Origin: Calditrichia bacterium
GTDB lineage: Bacteria > Calditrichota > Calditrichia > Calditrichales > J004
Length of the DNA: 64,000 nucleotides
NCBI GenBank assembly: GCA_020635035.1
Contig: JACKAO010000010.1
Coordinates: forward strand, 62,001 to 126,000
Reading direction: 5' to 3'
Both the position numbers and the translations under genes were made by a program. Shown piece by piece: positions 16,720 to 27,099 of this stretch. Below the pieces are notes generated by a model. That model did not search any database and was not told the origin of the DNA. It saw only the letters and a list, made by a program, of their open reading frames with translations. Numbering within the stretch: the stretch's first letter is position 1; the number at the start of each line of letters is the position of its first letter.

Positions 16720-17655
16720 TTATTCCCGAATCAGCGTCGTTCCATCGTGTTTAATTTTACCGCTGTAAACCGTGTTCTCAATGTCGTATTTGTTATAGAC
16801 GGCATTCATGGCTGTTGCAATCTTTTCTGCTTTATCTGCATTATCACTAAATGCAAACATGGCCGGGCCGCTTCCTGAAATAGTAAAAGCTACAGCACCA
16901 TTTGCAAGAGCAGTTTCCTTCACTTCCTGGTAATGGGAAACCATTTTTGCACGAACAGGCTCGGCGACATAATCAACCATAGAGCGTCCAAGTAAACCAA
17001 AATCTGATGAATTTAAAGCCTGTACCAAAGCCGCTGTGTTTGCCCATTGTTTTACGGCAGTGAAAAGATCGATCTGTTTTGGCAGCGCTTTACGCGCATC
17101 GTTTGTGTTTATCTCAATCTTTGGATGAACGAGTGCATAATGAAGATTTTCAGGTAAAGGCACTTTTATATAATCAAGTGGTTCGGTTGAACGCACAAGG
17201 ATAAATCCGCCAAGCAAAGCCGGAGCAGCATTATCGGCATGAGAAGAACCGCATAATGCCCGTTCAGCTTCAACAACACTTGGCAGTAACTCTTCATGTT
17301 TCAGTGGATAATCAAGGAGTGCATTAATCGCTGTTACGGCTGCAGCGGCACTTGCGGCGCTGGAACCAAGACCCGAAGAAAACGGCATCTTTTTTGTGAT
17401 TTGCAGATCAATGCCGACAGCAGACTTAATTGTATTCATCAGGTGATTGGCTGCTATACCTGCAGTATTAGACATTGTCTTTAAAGGTAAACGTCCTTCA
17501 TCACCGCTTATTGCACTGATCGTTATACCCGGTTTATCTGAAAATCTGGCGGTTACAATATCACCGGGGCCATCAATGGCAAATCCAAAAACATCAAAAC
17601 CACAAGCAACATTGGAAATGGTCGCAGGAGCAAATGCAGAAAATTGTTTAACCAT
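16720..17655 (-). CDS. thrB: homoserine kinase
   Basis: GHMP-family kinase that phosphorylates homoserine. The ATP-binding loop MPFSSGLGSSAASAAAAV is typical, as are the N-terminal APATISNVACGFDVFGFA and the C-terminal FTISGSGPAMFAF. The ATG at 17655 is used; the frame also has a TTG one codon earlier. A GGGT precedes it at a suitable distance. The start overlaps the end of asd by 8 bases, so the two genes are probably translationally coupled. Confidence 0.96.
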   Translation of the reverse strand: MVKQFSAFAPATISNVACGFDVFGFAIDGPGDIVTARFSDKPGITISAISGDEGRLPLKTMSNTAGIAANHLMNTIKSAVGIDLQITKKMPFSSGLGSSAASAAAAVTAINALLDYPLKHEELLPSVVEAERALCGSSHADNAAPALLGGFILVRSTEPLDYIKVPLPENLHYALVHPKIEINTNDARKALPKQIDLFTAVKQWANTAALVQALNSSDFGLLGRSMVDYVAEPVRAKMVSHYQEVKETALANGAVAFTISGSGPAMFAFSDNADKAEKIATAMNAVYNKYDIENTVYSGKIKHDGTTLIRE

Positions 17656-18688
17656 CAAGATACCCTTTTTTGTATAGCAGTTCCGCGTTTAGAATCGCTC
17701 CTCCTGCAGCACCACGAATTGTATTATGGCTAAGTACATTAAACTTAAAATCAAGTAGCGGGCACTCCTGCAGACGGCCGACACTTACTGTCATCCCTTT
17801 GCCAAGCATTCGATGCAGACGTGGTTGCGGATAGTTGGGCTCGTTGAAGTACTGAACCGCCTGTTCCGGAGCCATTGGTAATTTTAAATTTTGTGGTTCA
17901 CCGGAAAAATTATTCCAGGCTTCTATCAGTTCATTCTTAGCAGCTTTTTTACCCAGCTTTACCGAAACACTTTCTAAATGACCATCACTCACATGGACAC
18001 GGTTACATTGCGCGCTTATTTTCATATTTGCAAATTCAACTTTTCCATTCTGCAGATTCCCTAATATTTTTAAAGGCTCTATCTGCATTTTCTCTTCTTC
18101 ACCTGAGATGTACGGAACAACATTATCCAGAATATCCACTGAAGGTACCCCGGGATAACCTGCACCTGAAAGTGCCTGCATCGTTACCACATGCAGTGCT
18201 TCAATTCCAAATGCATTATATAATGGTTTAAGTGCCATAACCAGCCCGATTGTTGAACAATTGGGATTGGTAACAATAAAACCTTTACCATATTTTTGTT
18301 TTTTTACCATTTCCAGGTGGCCGGCGTTTATTTCAGGCACAAGCAAAGGAACATCTTCATCCATACGGTGATTTCTTGAATTGGAAACAACGATATATCC
18401 TGCTTCGGCAAAAGCTTTTTCTATTGGTCCGGCCACCGATGAATCTAGCCCGGAAAAAACTATTTTGCAGGGTAGGCCCGGTTCACAAGCACTTACACTC
18501 ATTCCGGCAATGGCATCCGGCACGGGTGTTGTCATAAACCAGTTGACAGCTTCAGCATAGGTTTTCCCGGCTGAACGTTCCGATGCGGCCAATGCTTTTA
18601 TTTCAAACCATGGATGATCTTTCAGAAGTTCAATAAATTTTTGACCGACACTTCCGGTTGCGCCAAGAATACCAACAGGGATTTTCAT
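17648..18688 (-). CDS. asd: aspartate-semialdehyde dehydrogenase
   Basis: Reduces aspartyl phosphate to aspartate semialdehyde with NADPH. The NADP loop GILGATGSVGQKF is at the N-terminus. The catalytic Cys144 is in IVTNPNCSTIGLVMAL. The NPNCST form and the segment EIRG-like end (NTIRGAAGGAILNAELL) point to the archaeal/fungal-type branch of the family rather than the E. coli type. At 346 residues it is full length. It lies between thrA and thrB with a 12-base gap upstream. Confidence 0.95.
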   Translation of the reverse strand: MKIPVGILGATGSVGQKFIELLKDHPWFEIKALAASERSAGKTYAEAVNWFMTTPVPDAIAGMSVSACEPGLPCKIVFSGLDSSVAGPIEKAFAEAGYIVVSNSRNHRMDEDVPLLVPEINAGHLEMVKKQKYGKGFIVTNPNCSTIGLVMALKPLYNAFGIEALHVVTMQALSGAGYPGVPSVDILDNVVPYISGEEEKMQIEPLKILGNLQNGKVEFANMKISAQCNRVHVSDGHLESVSVKLGKKAAKNELIEAWNNFSGEPQNLKLPMAPEQAVQYFNEPNYPQPRLHRMLGKGMTVSVGRLQECPLLDFKFNVLSHNTIRGAAGGAILNAELLYKKGYLDG

Positions 18689-18700
18689 ATCTTTTTCCGT

Positions 18701-21118
18701 TTAATTATCCAATACTTTTAAAATATCATTTAAAACACCGGCGGCCGTCACTTCAGCACCGGCACCCGGGCCTTTAATCACCAGGGGAGTCCTGTTATAA
18801 CGTTTTGTTTTAAACGCCACAATATTATCTGTTCCATTCAGTGAATAGAATGCATGATCCGCTGAAACACTTTGTATACCTATTTCAATTTTATTTTCTT
18901 TAAACGATGCGATATACCGTAATACCTTTTTTTCTTTTTCGGCGTCTGCAATCATGGATTGAAATACAGCTTCATTCTCTTTTAAACTTTCAAAAAACCG
19001 ATCAATAGTGTCTGCCTTGAGACTGGCTTCAGGCAGGAAATTAGTTATCCGGATATCTTTTAGTTCAAGGCTTGCCCCGCATTCACGCGCCAGAATCAGT
19101 ATTTTCCTGGCAACATCCATTCCGCTTAAGTCGATGCGCGGATCAGGTTCAGTATAACCGGATTGTTTAGCTTCCCTGACAACATCATGGAAAGATGTTC
19201 CGGTTTTAAATGTATTAAAGATAAAACTTAAAGTACCGGAAAGAATTGCTTCTATTGAATCGATCTCATCACCACTGCGGATTAAAGACTGCAGGGTCTC
19301 AATGACCGGTAAACCGGCACCAACATTTGTTTCATAAAAAAAGCTGACTTTATTGTTCCGGGAAAATTGTTTTAACTTTTTAAATTTTTCAATACTCATT
19401 GTGTTGGCAATTTTATTAGCAGCTACCACGGCGATACCATTCTGCAGAAACGATTCATACGAGTTTGCAATATCTTCATTTGCGGTGCAATCTACAAAAA
19501 CCGCCCGGTGAATGTTTTTTCTGACATGTGTAATAATTTCATCAGGATCAGCAGGTACAGTGGCGTTCGCAAGCTCGGATTGCCAACTTAGCGTATTTAT
19601 ACCTTTTTCATTTATCAGTAACTTCTTACTGTCCATAATCCCACAGACAGTAAGATCAGGGTTTTTTAATTCTGAAATTTGCTGCAGAAGTGCAGAACCA
19701 ATCAGCCCTTTTCCTGCAAGATAGATCGCCAGTTTATCCTTTGCGATATAGAAAGCATCATGAATTACATTTAACGCTTTGCGCTGCTGGTTAAGATTTA
19801 CAACGATGGAGATATTAAGCTCCGATGAACCTTGTGATACAGCAACAACGTTAATACTGTTCTTCCCCAGTGCATCGAAAATTTTTCCGGCGATACCCGG
19901 CACTCTGCGCATGTTCTGACCGACAACTGCTATTACAGAGAGATCCATTTCGGTTTCAACACTATTCATTTCATGGGCTTTTATCTCATGCCTGAATTCT
20001 GACTCTATAACTTTTTTAGCTGTTTTAGCATCTTCAGGTTTTACCGCAACACAAATTGAATGCTCCGATGAAGCCTGTGTAATTAAGATAATATTAATAG
20101 CCCGTTGCGCCAAGGCCTGGAAAAGCCGCGCTGCAATACCCGGAACACCAACCATACCACTGCCCTGAATGGTGAGCAGGGCAACATTATCAATGGCTGT
20201 CAGTCCTGTAATACCATGCACTTTTTCATTCAGCATCCGTGAAATTACCGTTCCTTTAAAAGCCCGGTCAAAAGTGTTTAAAATACGTATCGGGATGTTT
20301 TTTTCAAGGGCTGGTTGTATTGTTGGCGGATGCAGTACTTTTGCACCAAAATGAGACAATTCCATGGCTTCTTCATAAGTCAAATGCTCAAGTGAAAAAG
20401 CTGATGGAACAAGCGACGGGTTGGTTGTCATAACACCATTGACATCTGTCCAGATTTGTATCTCGGCAACATTGAGTGCCGCTGCAATTACAGAAGCCGT
20501 GTAATCTGATCCGCCGCGGCCAAGGGTCGTGGTTACTCCGTTGCTTGTGGATGCAATAAATCCGGTTGTTACCTGGATATTTGTTTTTTTCTGAAAATAA
20601 CGGCTGATCAGCTCATTCGTCGTTTCAAAATTGATACGCGCACTACCATATTCATCATCCGTTTGGATAAGAAACCGTGCATCACAAAATTCCGCAGGCT
20701 GCTGTTTTGAGCGGAAAAAAGATGCAATAATAGTAGCCGAAAGCCGCTCACCGAAGCTAAGGATCAGGTCTTTTGAGCGCGGTGAACATTCTCTTAATAA
20801 ATAAGTGCCGTGGATAATTTCAGCCAGTTCCAGCAGGAGCGGCATAATCAGTTCTTCTGTTTCAGCAGCTTTGTCTTCTAATAATTCTGCAATAATCTGT
20901 TTATGCCGGCCACGCAGATTTTCCAGTTCTTCCTGGTACTTGGGATCACGTTTCTGGGCAAGCTCACTGATCAGCTGCAATTGATTTGTGACACCGGAAA
21001 AAGCAGAAACGACACACACCAGAAGATGATCTGTTTTCTGATCTTTTACAATTTCAAAAACCGTATTAATACTTTGCGGTGTTCCAACGGACGTCCCGCC
21101 AAATTTTAAGACATACAT
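18701..21118 (-). CDS. thrA: bifunctional aspartokinase / homoserine dehydrogenase
   Basis: Performs the first and third steps of the threonine branch. The N-terminal aspartokinase domain (residues about 1-285) starts with YVLKFGGTSVGTP and contains TTLGRGGSDYTAS. Two ACT regulatory domains follow at about 310-460, likely for threonine feedback inhibition. The C-terminal homoserine dehydrogenase (about 465-805) has an NAD-binding AGKGLIGSALL and the motif FYETNVGAGLPVIETLQSL. The 805-residue length is that of E. coli ThrA. It leads a compact operon with asd, thrB and thrC. No leader peptide or attenuator was seen in the 138 bases upstream. Confidence 0.97.
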   Translation of the reverse strand: MYVLKFGGTSVGTPQSINTVFEIVKDQKTDHLLVCVVSAFSGVTNQLQLISELAQKRDPKYQEELENLRGRHKQIIAELLEDKAAETEELIMPLLLELAEIIHGTYLLRECSPRSKDLILSFGERLSATIIASFFRSKQQPAEFCDARFLIQTDDEYGSARINFETTNELISRYFQKKTNIQVTTGFIASTSNGVTTTLGRGGSDYTASVIAAALNVAEIQIWTDVNGVMTTNPSLVPSAFSLEHLTYEEAMELSHFGAKVLHPPTIQPALEKNIPIRILNTFDRAFKGTVISRMLNEKVHGITGLTAIDNVALLTIQGSGMVGVPGIAARLFQALAQRAINIILITQASSEHSICVAVKPEDAKTAKKVIESEFRHEIKAHEMNSVETEMDLSVIAVVGQNMRRVPGIAGKIFDALGKNSINVVAVSQGSSELNISIVVNLNQQRKALNVIHDAFYIAKDKLAIYLAGKGLIGSALLQQISELKNPDLTVCGIMDSKKLLINEKGINTLSWQSELANATVPADPDEIITHVRKNIHRAVFVDCTANEDIANSYESFLQNGIAVVAANKIANTMSIEKFKKLKQFSRNNKVSFFYETNVGAGLPVIETLQSLIRSGDEIDSIEAILSGTLSFIFNTFKTGTSFHDVVREAKQSGYTEPDPRIDLSGMDVARKILILARECGASLELKDIRITNFLPEASLKADTIDRFFESLKENEAVFQSMIADAEKEKKVLRYIASFKENKIEIGIQSVSADHAFYSLNGTDNIVAFKTKRYNRTPLVIKGPGAGAEVTAAGVLNDILKVLDN

Positions 21119-21256
21119 TATTTTTTTAGACTTTTTGAATAGTTAAGATTCATTTTTTAAGCGAATGGCAATTATATGATATAAAATGTTTAGTTACAAT
21201 AAAACGAGTCTTGAAAACGTAAAATTTGCCCGCTCACTTTTTGACTTAATTTATTG

Positions 21257-21448
21257 CTACGAACATTCAATAATATTGTTAATTATTAAATAGGGGATAA
21301 TAATGTATAAAATGGTGTCCCGCACCAGGTAATAGGCAAAAATAAGGGCAACGATTTTCCAGCCTTTTTGTTTTACAAAACTTTTCAGACCATCTTTTTT
21401 AATGATGCTGATCCATTCCTGCATAAATTTTGGGGTTAATCCCCGCAT
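21257..21448 (-). CDS. small membrane protein of unknown function
   Basis: A 63-residue protein with a basic, amphipathic N-terminal half and one or two C-terminal hydrophobic segments (ALIFAYYLVRDTILYIIIPYL). The ATG at 21448 has AGGA 6 bases upstream and is preferred to a TTG two codons earlier. It lies between queG and thrA on the same strand, with gaps of about 94 and 138 bases. No family is recognised. Confidence 0.55.
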   Translation of the reverse strand: MRGLTPKFMQEWISIIKKDGLKSFVKQKGWKIVALIFAYYLVRDTILYIIIPYLIINNIIECS

Positions 21449-21542
21449 GGCCAATCCTGTTGTTAATTTTATTGGGCGGGTAATTTAGCGTTTAATTGAT
21501 TTTTTGTCTAATTAAAGTGAACCGGATAGTGGATGTATACCT

Positions 21543-22481
21543 TTATCGATCCGCGCTTTGATTTTTGATTACTGCATTCACATTTCTGATAAAGTTTTTA
21601 TACTTACTGCGGCTTACAGGGCTCTTCCTGAAACGCAGCCTGAAGACATCTTCACTCAGTGCCTGAAGTTCGTTTAACAGGGGCATTTCGTTACTGTTTT
21701 GGGGATGGAATGATTCAACATCGGTTGGTTTTTCAAAGCGGTTCCAGGGGCACACATCCTGGCAGATATCGCAGCCGAAAATCCAGTTTTCCAGTTTATC
21801 TTTATAGGCATCGGGGATAGGCTTGTCCCACATTTCTATTGTCAGGTAAGAAATACATTTTGTAGCATCAATTTTATAAGGCTCCAGTGCTTGCGTCGGG
21901 CAGGCGTCAATACAAGCTGTGCAGCTGCCACAATAATCCAGCATCGGTTGATCATAATCAAGCTCAGCATTCAGTACAAGTTCACCCAGGAAAATCCAGC
22001 TGCCGTAATTGCGGGTCAGGATGTTTGTGTTTTTACCCTGCCAGCCGATCCCGGCTTCTGCTGCCCACAATTTATCCTGGATCGGTGCCGTATCGACGAA
22101 TAATCGACCATCGACTCCAGGATATTCAGATTTAATCTCGACAAGCAGTTGTTTTAACTTCTTTTTAAGAATTTTATGGTAATCTTCTCCCCAGGCATAG
22201 CGGCTGATTTTGCCATGTTTTTTATCCTGTGAATGCTGATAGGGTGTATAATAATTCATGGCAACTGCGACCACGCTTTTTGCATCCGGGTAAAGCTCCC
22301 GAACATCAAGACGCTTATCCAGGTAGTTTTCCATCCAGTGCATCTGACCATGATATCCTTTACTTAGCCACTCCTTAAGATACTCCGATCGCTCCAGCTT
22401 TTTAGCAGGAGCAATACCAACTTTGTGGAAACCAAGGGATAAGGCTTTTTCTTTAATGCGATTGGTCCGTGTACTTTTCAT
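21543..22481 (-). CDS. queG: epoxyqueuosine reductase
   Basis: Cobalamin-dependent iron-sulphur enzyme that performs the last step of queuosine tRNA modification, epoxyqueuosine to queuosine. The ferredoxin-like clusters are visible as CGSCTACIDACPTQAL and FGCDICQDVCPWNRF. The N-terminal DUF1730-type domain starts KALSLGFHKVGIAPA. At 312 residues it is full length for the short form without HEAT repeats. It is divergent from pepF. Confidence 0.94.
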   Translation of the reverse strand: MKSTRTNRIKEKALSLGFHKVGIAPAKKLERSEYLKEWLSKGYHGQMHWMENYLDKRLDVRELYPDAKSVVAVAMNYYTPYQHSQDKKHGKISRYAWGEDYHKILKKKLKQLLVEIKSEYPGVDGRLFVDTAPIQDKLWAAEAGIGWQGKNTNILTRNYGSWIFLGELVLNAELDYDQPMLDYCGSCTACIDACPTQALEPYKIDATKCISYLTIEMWDKPIPDAYKDKLENWIFGCDICQDVCPWNRFEKPTDVESFHPQNSNEMPLLNELQALSEDVFRLRFRKSPVSRSKYKNFIRNVNAVIKNQSADR

Positions 22482-22642
22482 TTTACTATTTTGTCATCTC
22501 CGAAATTTTTTACCTGGGATCCAACGTGCGCATAACTATTAAATCAAAAAATTTTTATTTTCCCGAATTTCGGAACTGTTTATTTGAATTACAATTCATA
22601 TTATCTTTGTGAACTCCAATAAAAAACAAATAAGGAAGTGCA

Positions 22643-24439
22643 ATGTCAACAGAACAAATTACCCGCGATCAGATCGACCAAAAAGACAAATGGAAACTGG
22701 AAGATATTTTTGAAAATGACACCCTTTGGGAAGCTGAATTCAAACGTGTAAAAAATGGCATCCCCGGTTTAGCGGACTTTAAAGGTACACTGACATCCGG
22801 GCAGAATTTACTGAAATGCATTAAAGCCATGCATGACCTGGAAGAAGCGATTGGTAAATTGTACGCATACGCCCACATGCGCAATGATGAAGATAAGTCG
22901 GTTGCCAAACACCAGGAGCAGTATGATCGTATGGGTGGTTTGCTTGTAGAGTATAACGAAGCGGTTTCTTTCTTCGAACCGGAACTGCTGGCGCTGGATG
23001 ATGCAAAGTTAGCTGAATTCGGACAGGAACCGGGCATGGAAATTTATGCGCATTTCCTGGAAAACATGACCAGGGTTAAACCGCATATTTTATCTGAGAA
23101 AGAAGAACGACTGATGGCCCTGGCAGGAGAAGTTCGCCGCGCCCCGGCTGATATCTTCAGTATGTTCGATAATGCGGATATTGAATTTCCGATCATAAAA
23201 GATGAAAATGATAAGGAAGTAAGATTAACCAATGCTTTGTATGGAAAATTTCAGCAATCACCCGATCGCCGTTTACGCAAAGATTCATACCTGGCGTTAT
23301 ACAAACCCTATCTTGCCAATCGTAATACATTGGCTGCATCTTACTCATCAATTATTAAAAGTCATATTTTTAATGCCCGTGCCCGTAACTATGAGTCGAC
23401 ACTACATGCTTCACTCGATTCTAACAATATCCCGACTGATGTTTACCATACCCTGATTGAGACAGCTAAGAACAACCTGAAACCACTGCATCGTTTTATT
23501 GACTTGCGCAAACGTGTTTTAAAACTGGATGATGGGGTGTTTGATTACGATCTGCGTGCACCGCTTTTCAGCAGCAAGCAACGCGAATACAGCTGGGAGG
23601 AAGCCTGCGATCTGGTCATCAATGGCGCACAGGATTTGGGTGACGATTATGTCAGCAATCTCAAAAAAGGCTTCACCGATGGCTGGATAGACGTTTATGA
23701 AAATAAAGGAAAACGCAGCGGTGCCTACTCTTCGGGAACGTATGGCGTACATCCTTATGTTTTGATGAATTATAACGGTACGCTGAATGATGTATTTACG
23801 CTGACCCATGAGATGGGTCATGCACTGCACACTTTTTATACCATCAATAATCAGCCTTTTGTTTACGGCGACTACCCCATTTTCCTTGCTGAAGTGGCGT
23901 CAACCGCCAATGAAGCGCTGTTGGAGAAATTCCTGATCGATAACGCCAAAAGCAAAGAAGAAAAACTGGCATTGCTCAATGCCGCGCTTGAAAAATACAA
24001 CGGCACTTTTTACCGCCAAGCCCTGTTTGCCGAATTTGAGTTTAAGAGTCACCGGGCGATAGAAAAAGGCGAAGCGCTGACTGCTGACAAACTCGATGAG
24101 ATGTTTGGCGACATCTATAAAAGCTATTATGGCGATGAGTTTACAGTATTGCGTGAGAACAAAGCATTATGGAGTCGTGTCCCCCATTTTTACTACAACT
24201 ATTATGTTTTCCAGTACAGCACCAGTTTTGTAGCGTCTTCAGCACTCGTCTCAAAGATTCTCGAAGAAGGCGACAACGCCCGGGAAAAATATCTGAGTTT
24301 TCTGAAGAGCGGTCGCAGCAAATACGCTATGGATACCCTGCTTGATGCCGGAGTCGATATGCGCAGCGCCGAGCCGGCCATCCGCACCATTAACCTAATG
24401 GATGACCTGATGGACCAGGTGGAAGAGCTTGTGGGGTAA
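22643..24439 (+). CDS. pepF: oligoendopeptidase F (M3 family zinc metallopeptidase)
   Basis: Cytoplasmic zinc peptidase that degrades short oligopeptides. The zinc motif HEMGH is at residues 389-393 in FTLTHEMGHALHTF, with the downstream glutamate ligand in FLAEVASTANEALLE. The 598-residue length is standard for PepF. An AAGGAAG ribosome-binding site precedes the ATG. The gene is followed directly by the repeat-rich gene-poor island. Confidence 0.96.
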   Translation: MSTEQITRDQIDQKDKWKLEDIFENDTLWEAEFKRVKNGIPGLADFKGTLTSGQNLLKCIKAMHDLEEAIGKLYAYAHMRNDEDKSVAKHQEQYDRMGGLLVEYNEAVSFFEPELLALDDAKLAEFGQEPGMEIYAHFLENMTRVKPHILSEKEERLMALAGEVRRAPADIFSMFDNADIEFPIIKDENDKEVRLTNALYGKFQQSPDRRLRKDSYLALYKPYLANRNTLAASYSSIIKSHIFNARARNYESTLHASLDSNNIPTDVYHTLIETAKNNLKPLHRFIDLRKRVLKLDDGVFDYDLRAPLFSSKQREYSWEEACDLVINGAQDLGDDYVSNLKKGFTDGWIDVYENKGKRSGAYSSGTYGVHPYVLMNYNGTLNDVFTLTHEMGHALHTFYTINNQPFVYGDYPIFLAEVASTANEALLEKFLIDNAKSKEEKLALLNAALEKYNGTFYRQALFAEFEFKSHRAIEKGEALTADKLDEMFGDIYKSYYGDEFTVLRENKALWSRVPHFYYNYYVFQYSTSFVASSALVSKILEEGDNAREKYLSFLKSGRSKYAMDTLLDAGVDMRSAEPAIRTINLMDDLMDQVEELVG

Positions 24440-24445
24440 ATACGA

Positions 24446-24822
24446 TTTGTCACCCCGGACTTGCTCCGGGGTCTCCTGTCAAGCAAAAGTAGATCCCGGT
24501 GTTACTTTATAAACCCGGATGATGGATGTATTTTTGTGACGAAATTTCTGTTGGAGCAAGTATATTCTCAAACAGCTAAGGCACTTCTGCGACTTAAATT
24601 TCGTCTTGATCTTTTAGTCCTTTTGTATCAAGACAAAAGGACATAGAAAATACTCCATTTTAATATTATATACTTTTCTTTTGTTTAGCCAAAAGAACCA
24701 AAAATCCTGCAAATACAAACTCAAACAGCTTTCAATTGGATCTTATTTCAAAGAATTTTCATATCAATTTAATTCGACTCAAACATCTGTTTGCATTTTG
24801 CCTGAGCAAATTAGATACGATT
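24446..24822 (+). repeat. long dispersed repeat with two hairpins, copy A
   Basis: About 375 bp, most similar to copy C at 27100-27500: both contain GACGAAATTTCTGTTGGAGC, then the block ending in CAAACAGCTAAGGCACTT, and both end with CATCTGTTTGCATTTTGCCT. Hairpin 1 is a perfect 10-bp stem, GTCCTTTTGT/ACAAAAGGAC with loop ATCAAG, at 24617-24642. Hairpin 2 is TTCTTTTG/CAAAAGAA with loop TTTAGC at 24676-24697. The left edge is a GC-rich palindrome, CCCCGGACTTGCTCCGGGG. No gene is seen between here and copy B (24823-25149), apart from a minus-strand stretch that vaguely resembles a decayed small protein. Confidence 0.8.
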
Positions 24823-25149
24823 TGTCATCCCGTGCCATCACTTAAATAGAAAGCATTGATCCCGATCACCAATCTGTTTTTTCCGGTAGCAATTTTTAAT
24901 TACTCCTTGTCCACTTAATGACGTTCTGGATGGCTGCAAATTCGGCATCTTTCTTCTACAGTCATTTGTTTACGCCTCATATTCCGCTTGGTTTCATCTT
25001 CAAAAGCCCTTATAAATTTTTACGGTTTTTTTCTAATCATTTTGTCAAGAGTTTTATTTAAGCACGCCTTAGATAAGCTTTTTTACAAAATTGTAAATAG
25101 ACTTAGAAATTGTCTGAACTTAACGTTTTCTTGGTGTCCACCAATCCGC

Positions 25150-25513
25150 AGTAGACGGATCAGGCTTATGACTGACTTTCCGGGGTAACTTTAAACAAAA
25201 GTAGATCCGTGTTACTTAGTAAGCCACGGACTTGCTAAAGTCTCCCCCTGTAAACAAGTTTTGACGAAATTTCTGTTGGTGGTATTTTCTAAAAAGCTGA
25301 CTCGACTAAATTTCGTTGATCTTTGGTCTATCAAGACAAGAGACATAACTCCATTTTTGTTTTTTACGTTACTTTTGATAAAAGTAAAAAATCCTTTGCA
25401 AATCAAACTCAAACAGATTATCAAGGATGATTACTAAAGGATTCAATCAATATTCATTGGTTAACGACTCAGACATGTATTTGCATTTTGCCTGCAACAA
25501 ATCAAGGTTTACA
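25150..25513 (+). repeat. long dispersed repeat with two hairpins, copy B (diverged)
   Basis: Aligns with copies A and C over GTAGATCC-GTGTTACTTAGTAAGCC, GACGAAATTTCTGTTGG, the AAATTTCGTTGATCTTT block and the end TTGCATTTTGCCTG, but with many small deletions. The first hairpin is reduced to GTCT/AGAC. The second is still a perfect stem with different bases: TTACTTTT/AAAAGTAA with loop GAT at 25369-25387. The stretch 25514-25929 that follows holds short 'GTCATTCC' palindromes and no credible gene. Confidence 0.7.
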
Positions 25514-25929
25514 ATTTGTCATTCCAGCCCTTGCTGGAATCTTATGCTATGCAAAAATATCCGGTATTACTTGCAAACCGGATGACGATTACAAAACAAC
25601 CCGTGATCTCGAATAAGCCTAGCAGATGTGTACAAAAAGCCGTCATTCCGGAAAACAGGAATCAGTTAGGTTTGTTGAAACGAATATATACCCATCCGTC
25701 CGATGTCCGAGGACACCTTCCCAACAGGAAGGGTTTATTAACTACTATAAATTGTCACTTAACCCATTGCCAGGGTCACCTCATTAAAACCAGAAGGTTT
25801 TTATATTCATCATAACTGATGTTATGACATCAGGAATATTATCTAATTTTGCAGTAATTTAACATAAAACCCATAAAATACTCACGAGTATTTTAACATA
25901 CAAATAAAAATATATAGCATTCCACTATC

Positions 25930-26915
25930 TTGAAATACGTTCTCTGAAGACTTGCAAACAAATGGTCTTCATATCCGGGCCGCAACAAGCAGTAAAACAA
26001 TCAGCAAAGAAACTTTTGCGAAAGACAATCCGGAAAAAACTGATAGATACCTGAACTGGATTTTTTTGAAGCCGCAGAAAATAATGAAGAACAATTCCCG
26101 GCCGGGAAGGCATCCTGATCCTGGATGAGATTCATATTCAAATGGCGTCAGGTTGTGAAAGGTCTTTTGACACCGCAAAGCAGTTGAAAATAATCGTAAC
26201 CGGCAGCGGCAGTTATTACCGGCATGGCAGAAAGATTCCCGCGACTCTATCATATGTATCGCCTGCATCATTCTCATTAAAAGAAATCAAAATACCGAAT
26301 ACTCACAGGACCTGATGAACTTTGGTGTTTCCCGAACCTTTTCATTGCATCAGATCGAGAAACACAGCGTTGGGTAAGAATATAAAGCAGGATAATCTGA
26401 TGACGTGCTCCTGGAAAATTTAAAGATGTGTCGTTGTGGAACATCTGCATAAGACTTCCTGATCTTGTTGGATCGCCATATCTCAAATGCATTACGACAG
26501 GTTTGGGTATCCCACCGTCATTGGCGCTGGCTTGATATTTGGAAAATATATATATGATTTTCAGGATTTATCCATTCGGGATAAATCGTGCGGTGAAAAA
26601 GAACTAAACATTATCATTTGACTGGAGTTATTGAAGATGAAGCTGCGTTTTGAAAACACAGTGGCCTGTCATTTTATTAAAATGGTGTCATTTCTGCGGG
26701 GAGTTATGAAGGATTTGATACAGAGTTGCGCTATTTCAGGGCGTTGACCGTCGTGAAGTGGATTTTGTTTTGATGGAAAAAAATAAGCCGATCTATTTTA
26801 TTGAGACAAGCTGAAACAAAAGACATAAATCCATCCCTGCGCTTTTTAAAACAACGTTCCGGAAACACATGCGGTGCAGATTTCTTTATTTGGCACAGAT
26901 GATTTATAAATAAAG
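25930..26915 (+). pseudogene. decayed AAA_14/DUF4143 ATP-binding protein
   Basis: Remnant of a DUF4143-type ATPase, readable only by switching frame many times. Fragments in family order are: VFISGP (degraded Walker A), DFFEAAENNEEQFPAG, ILDEIH (Walker B), KWRQVVKGL, IIVTGS, LYHMYRLH, LPDLVGSP, IFRIYPFGINRAVKKN, LLKWCHFC, REVDFVLMEKNKPIYFIET and SLFGTDD. The order spans the whole usual protein (about 380 residues), so it was once complete. At least eight frameshifts and several stops are present. The antisense open frames here are only shadows. It lies between repeat copies B and C. Massive indels could also reflect poor base calling, but neighbouring genes are clean. Confidence 0.8.
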
Positions 26916-27099
26916 ATGATTCGCTCCTGCCCGGCTGATGTGTGTTTTAGAGTTTTATTAAAATTGTCTGAACTCTGATTGGGGTGGTTGTTTGATTGTA
27001 TGATTTCTCTATGTTATCTAATGCTTGCGAACTAATGAAACACGGATAACATCGTCATCTCGAATGAGCTGGCAGAGATCTTATAATAATTTGTAACGG

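Noticed and set aside
24897..25040. Minus-strand fragment resembling a small protein (EDETKRNMRRKQMTVEERCR)
   Set aside because: It could be a decayed antitoxin-like gene, but the stretch is short, interrupted by a stop and a frameshift, and no partner gene is visible.
25516..25815. 99-residue open frame in the repeat island
   Set aside because: It starts in a palindromic repeat (the TCCAGCCCTTGCTGGA stretch), has no ribosome-binding site and no family resemblance; it is open by chance.
25925..26492. Antisense open frames opposite the DUF4143 remnant
   Set aside because: They are shadows of the plus-strand pseudogene; the recognisable protein fragments are all on the plus strand.
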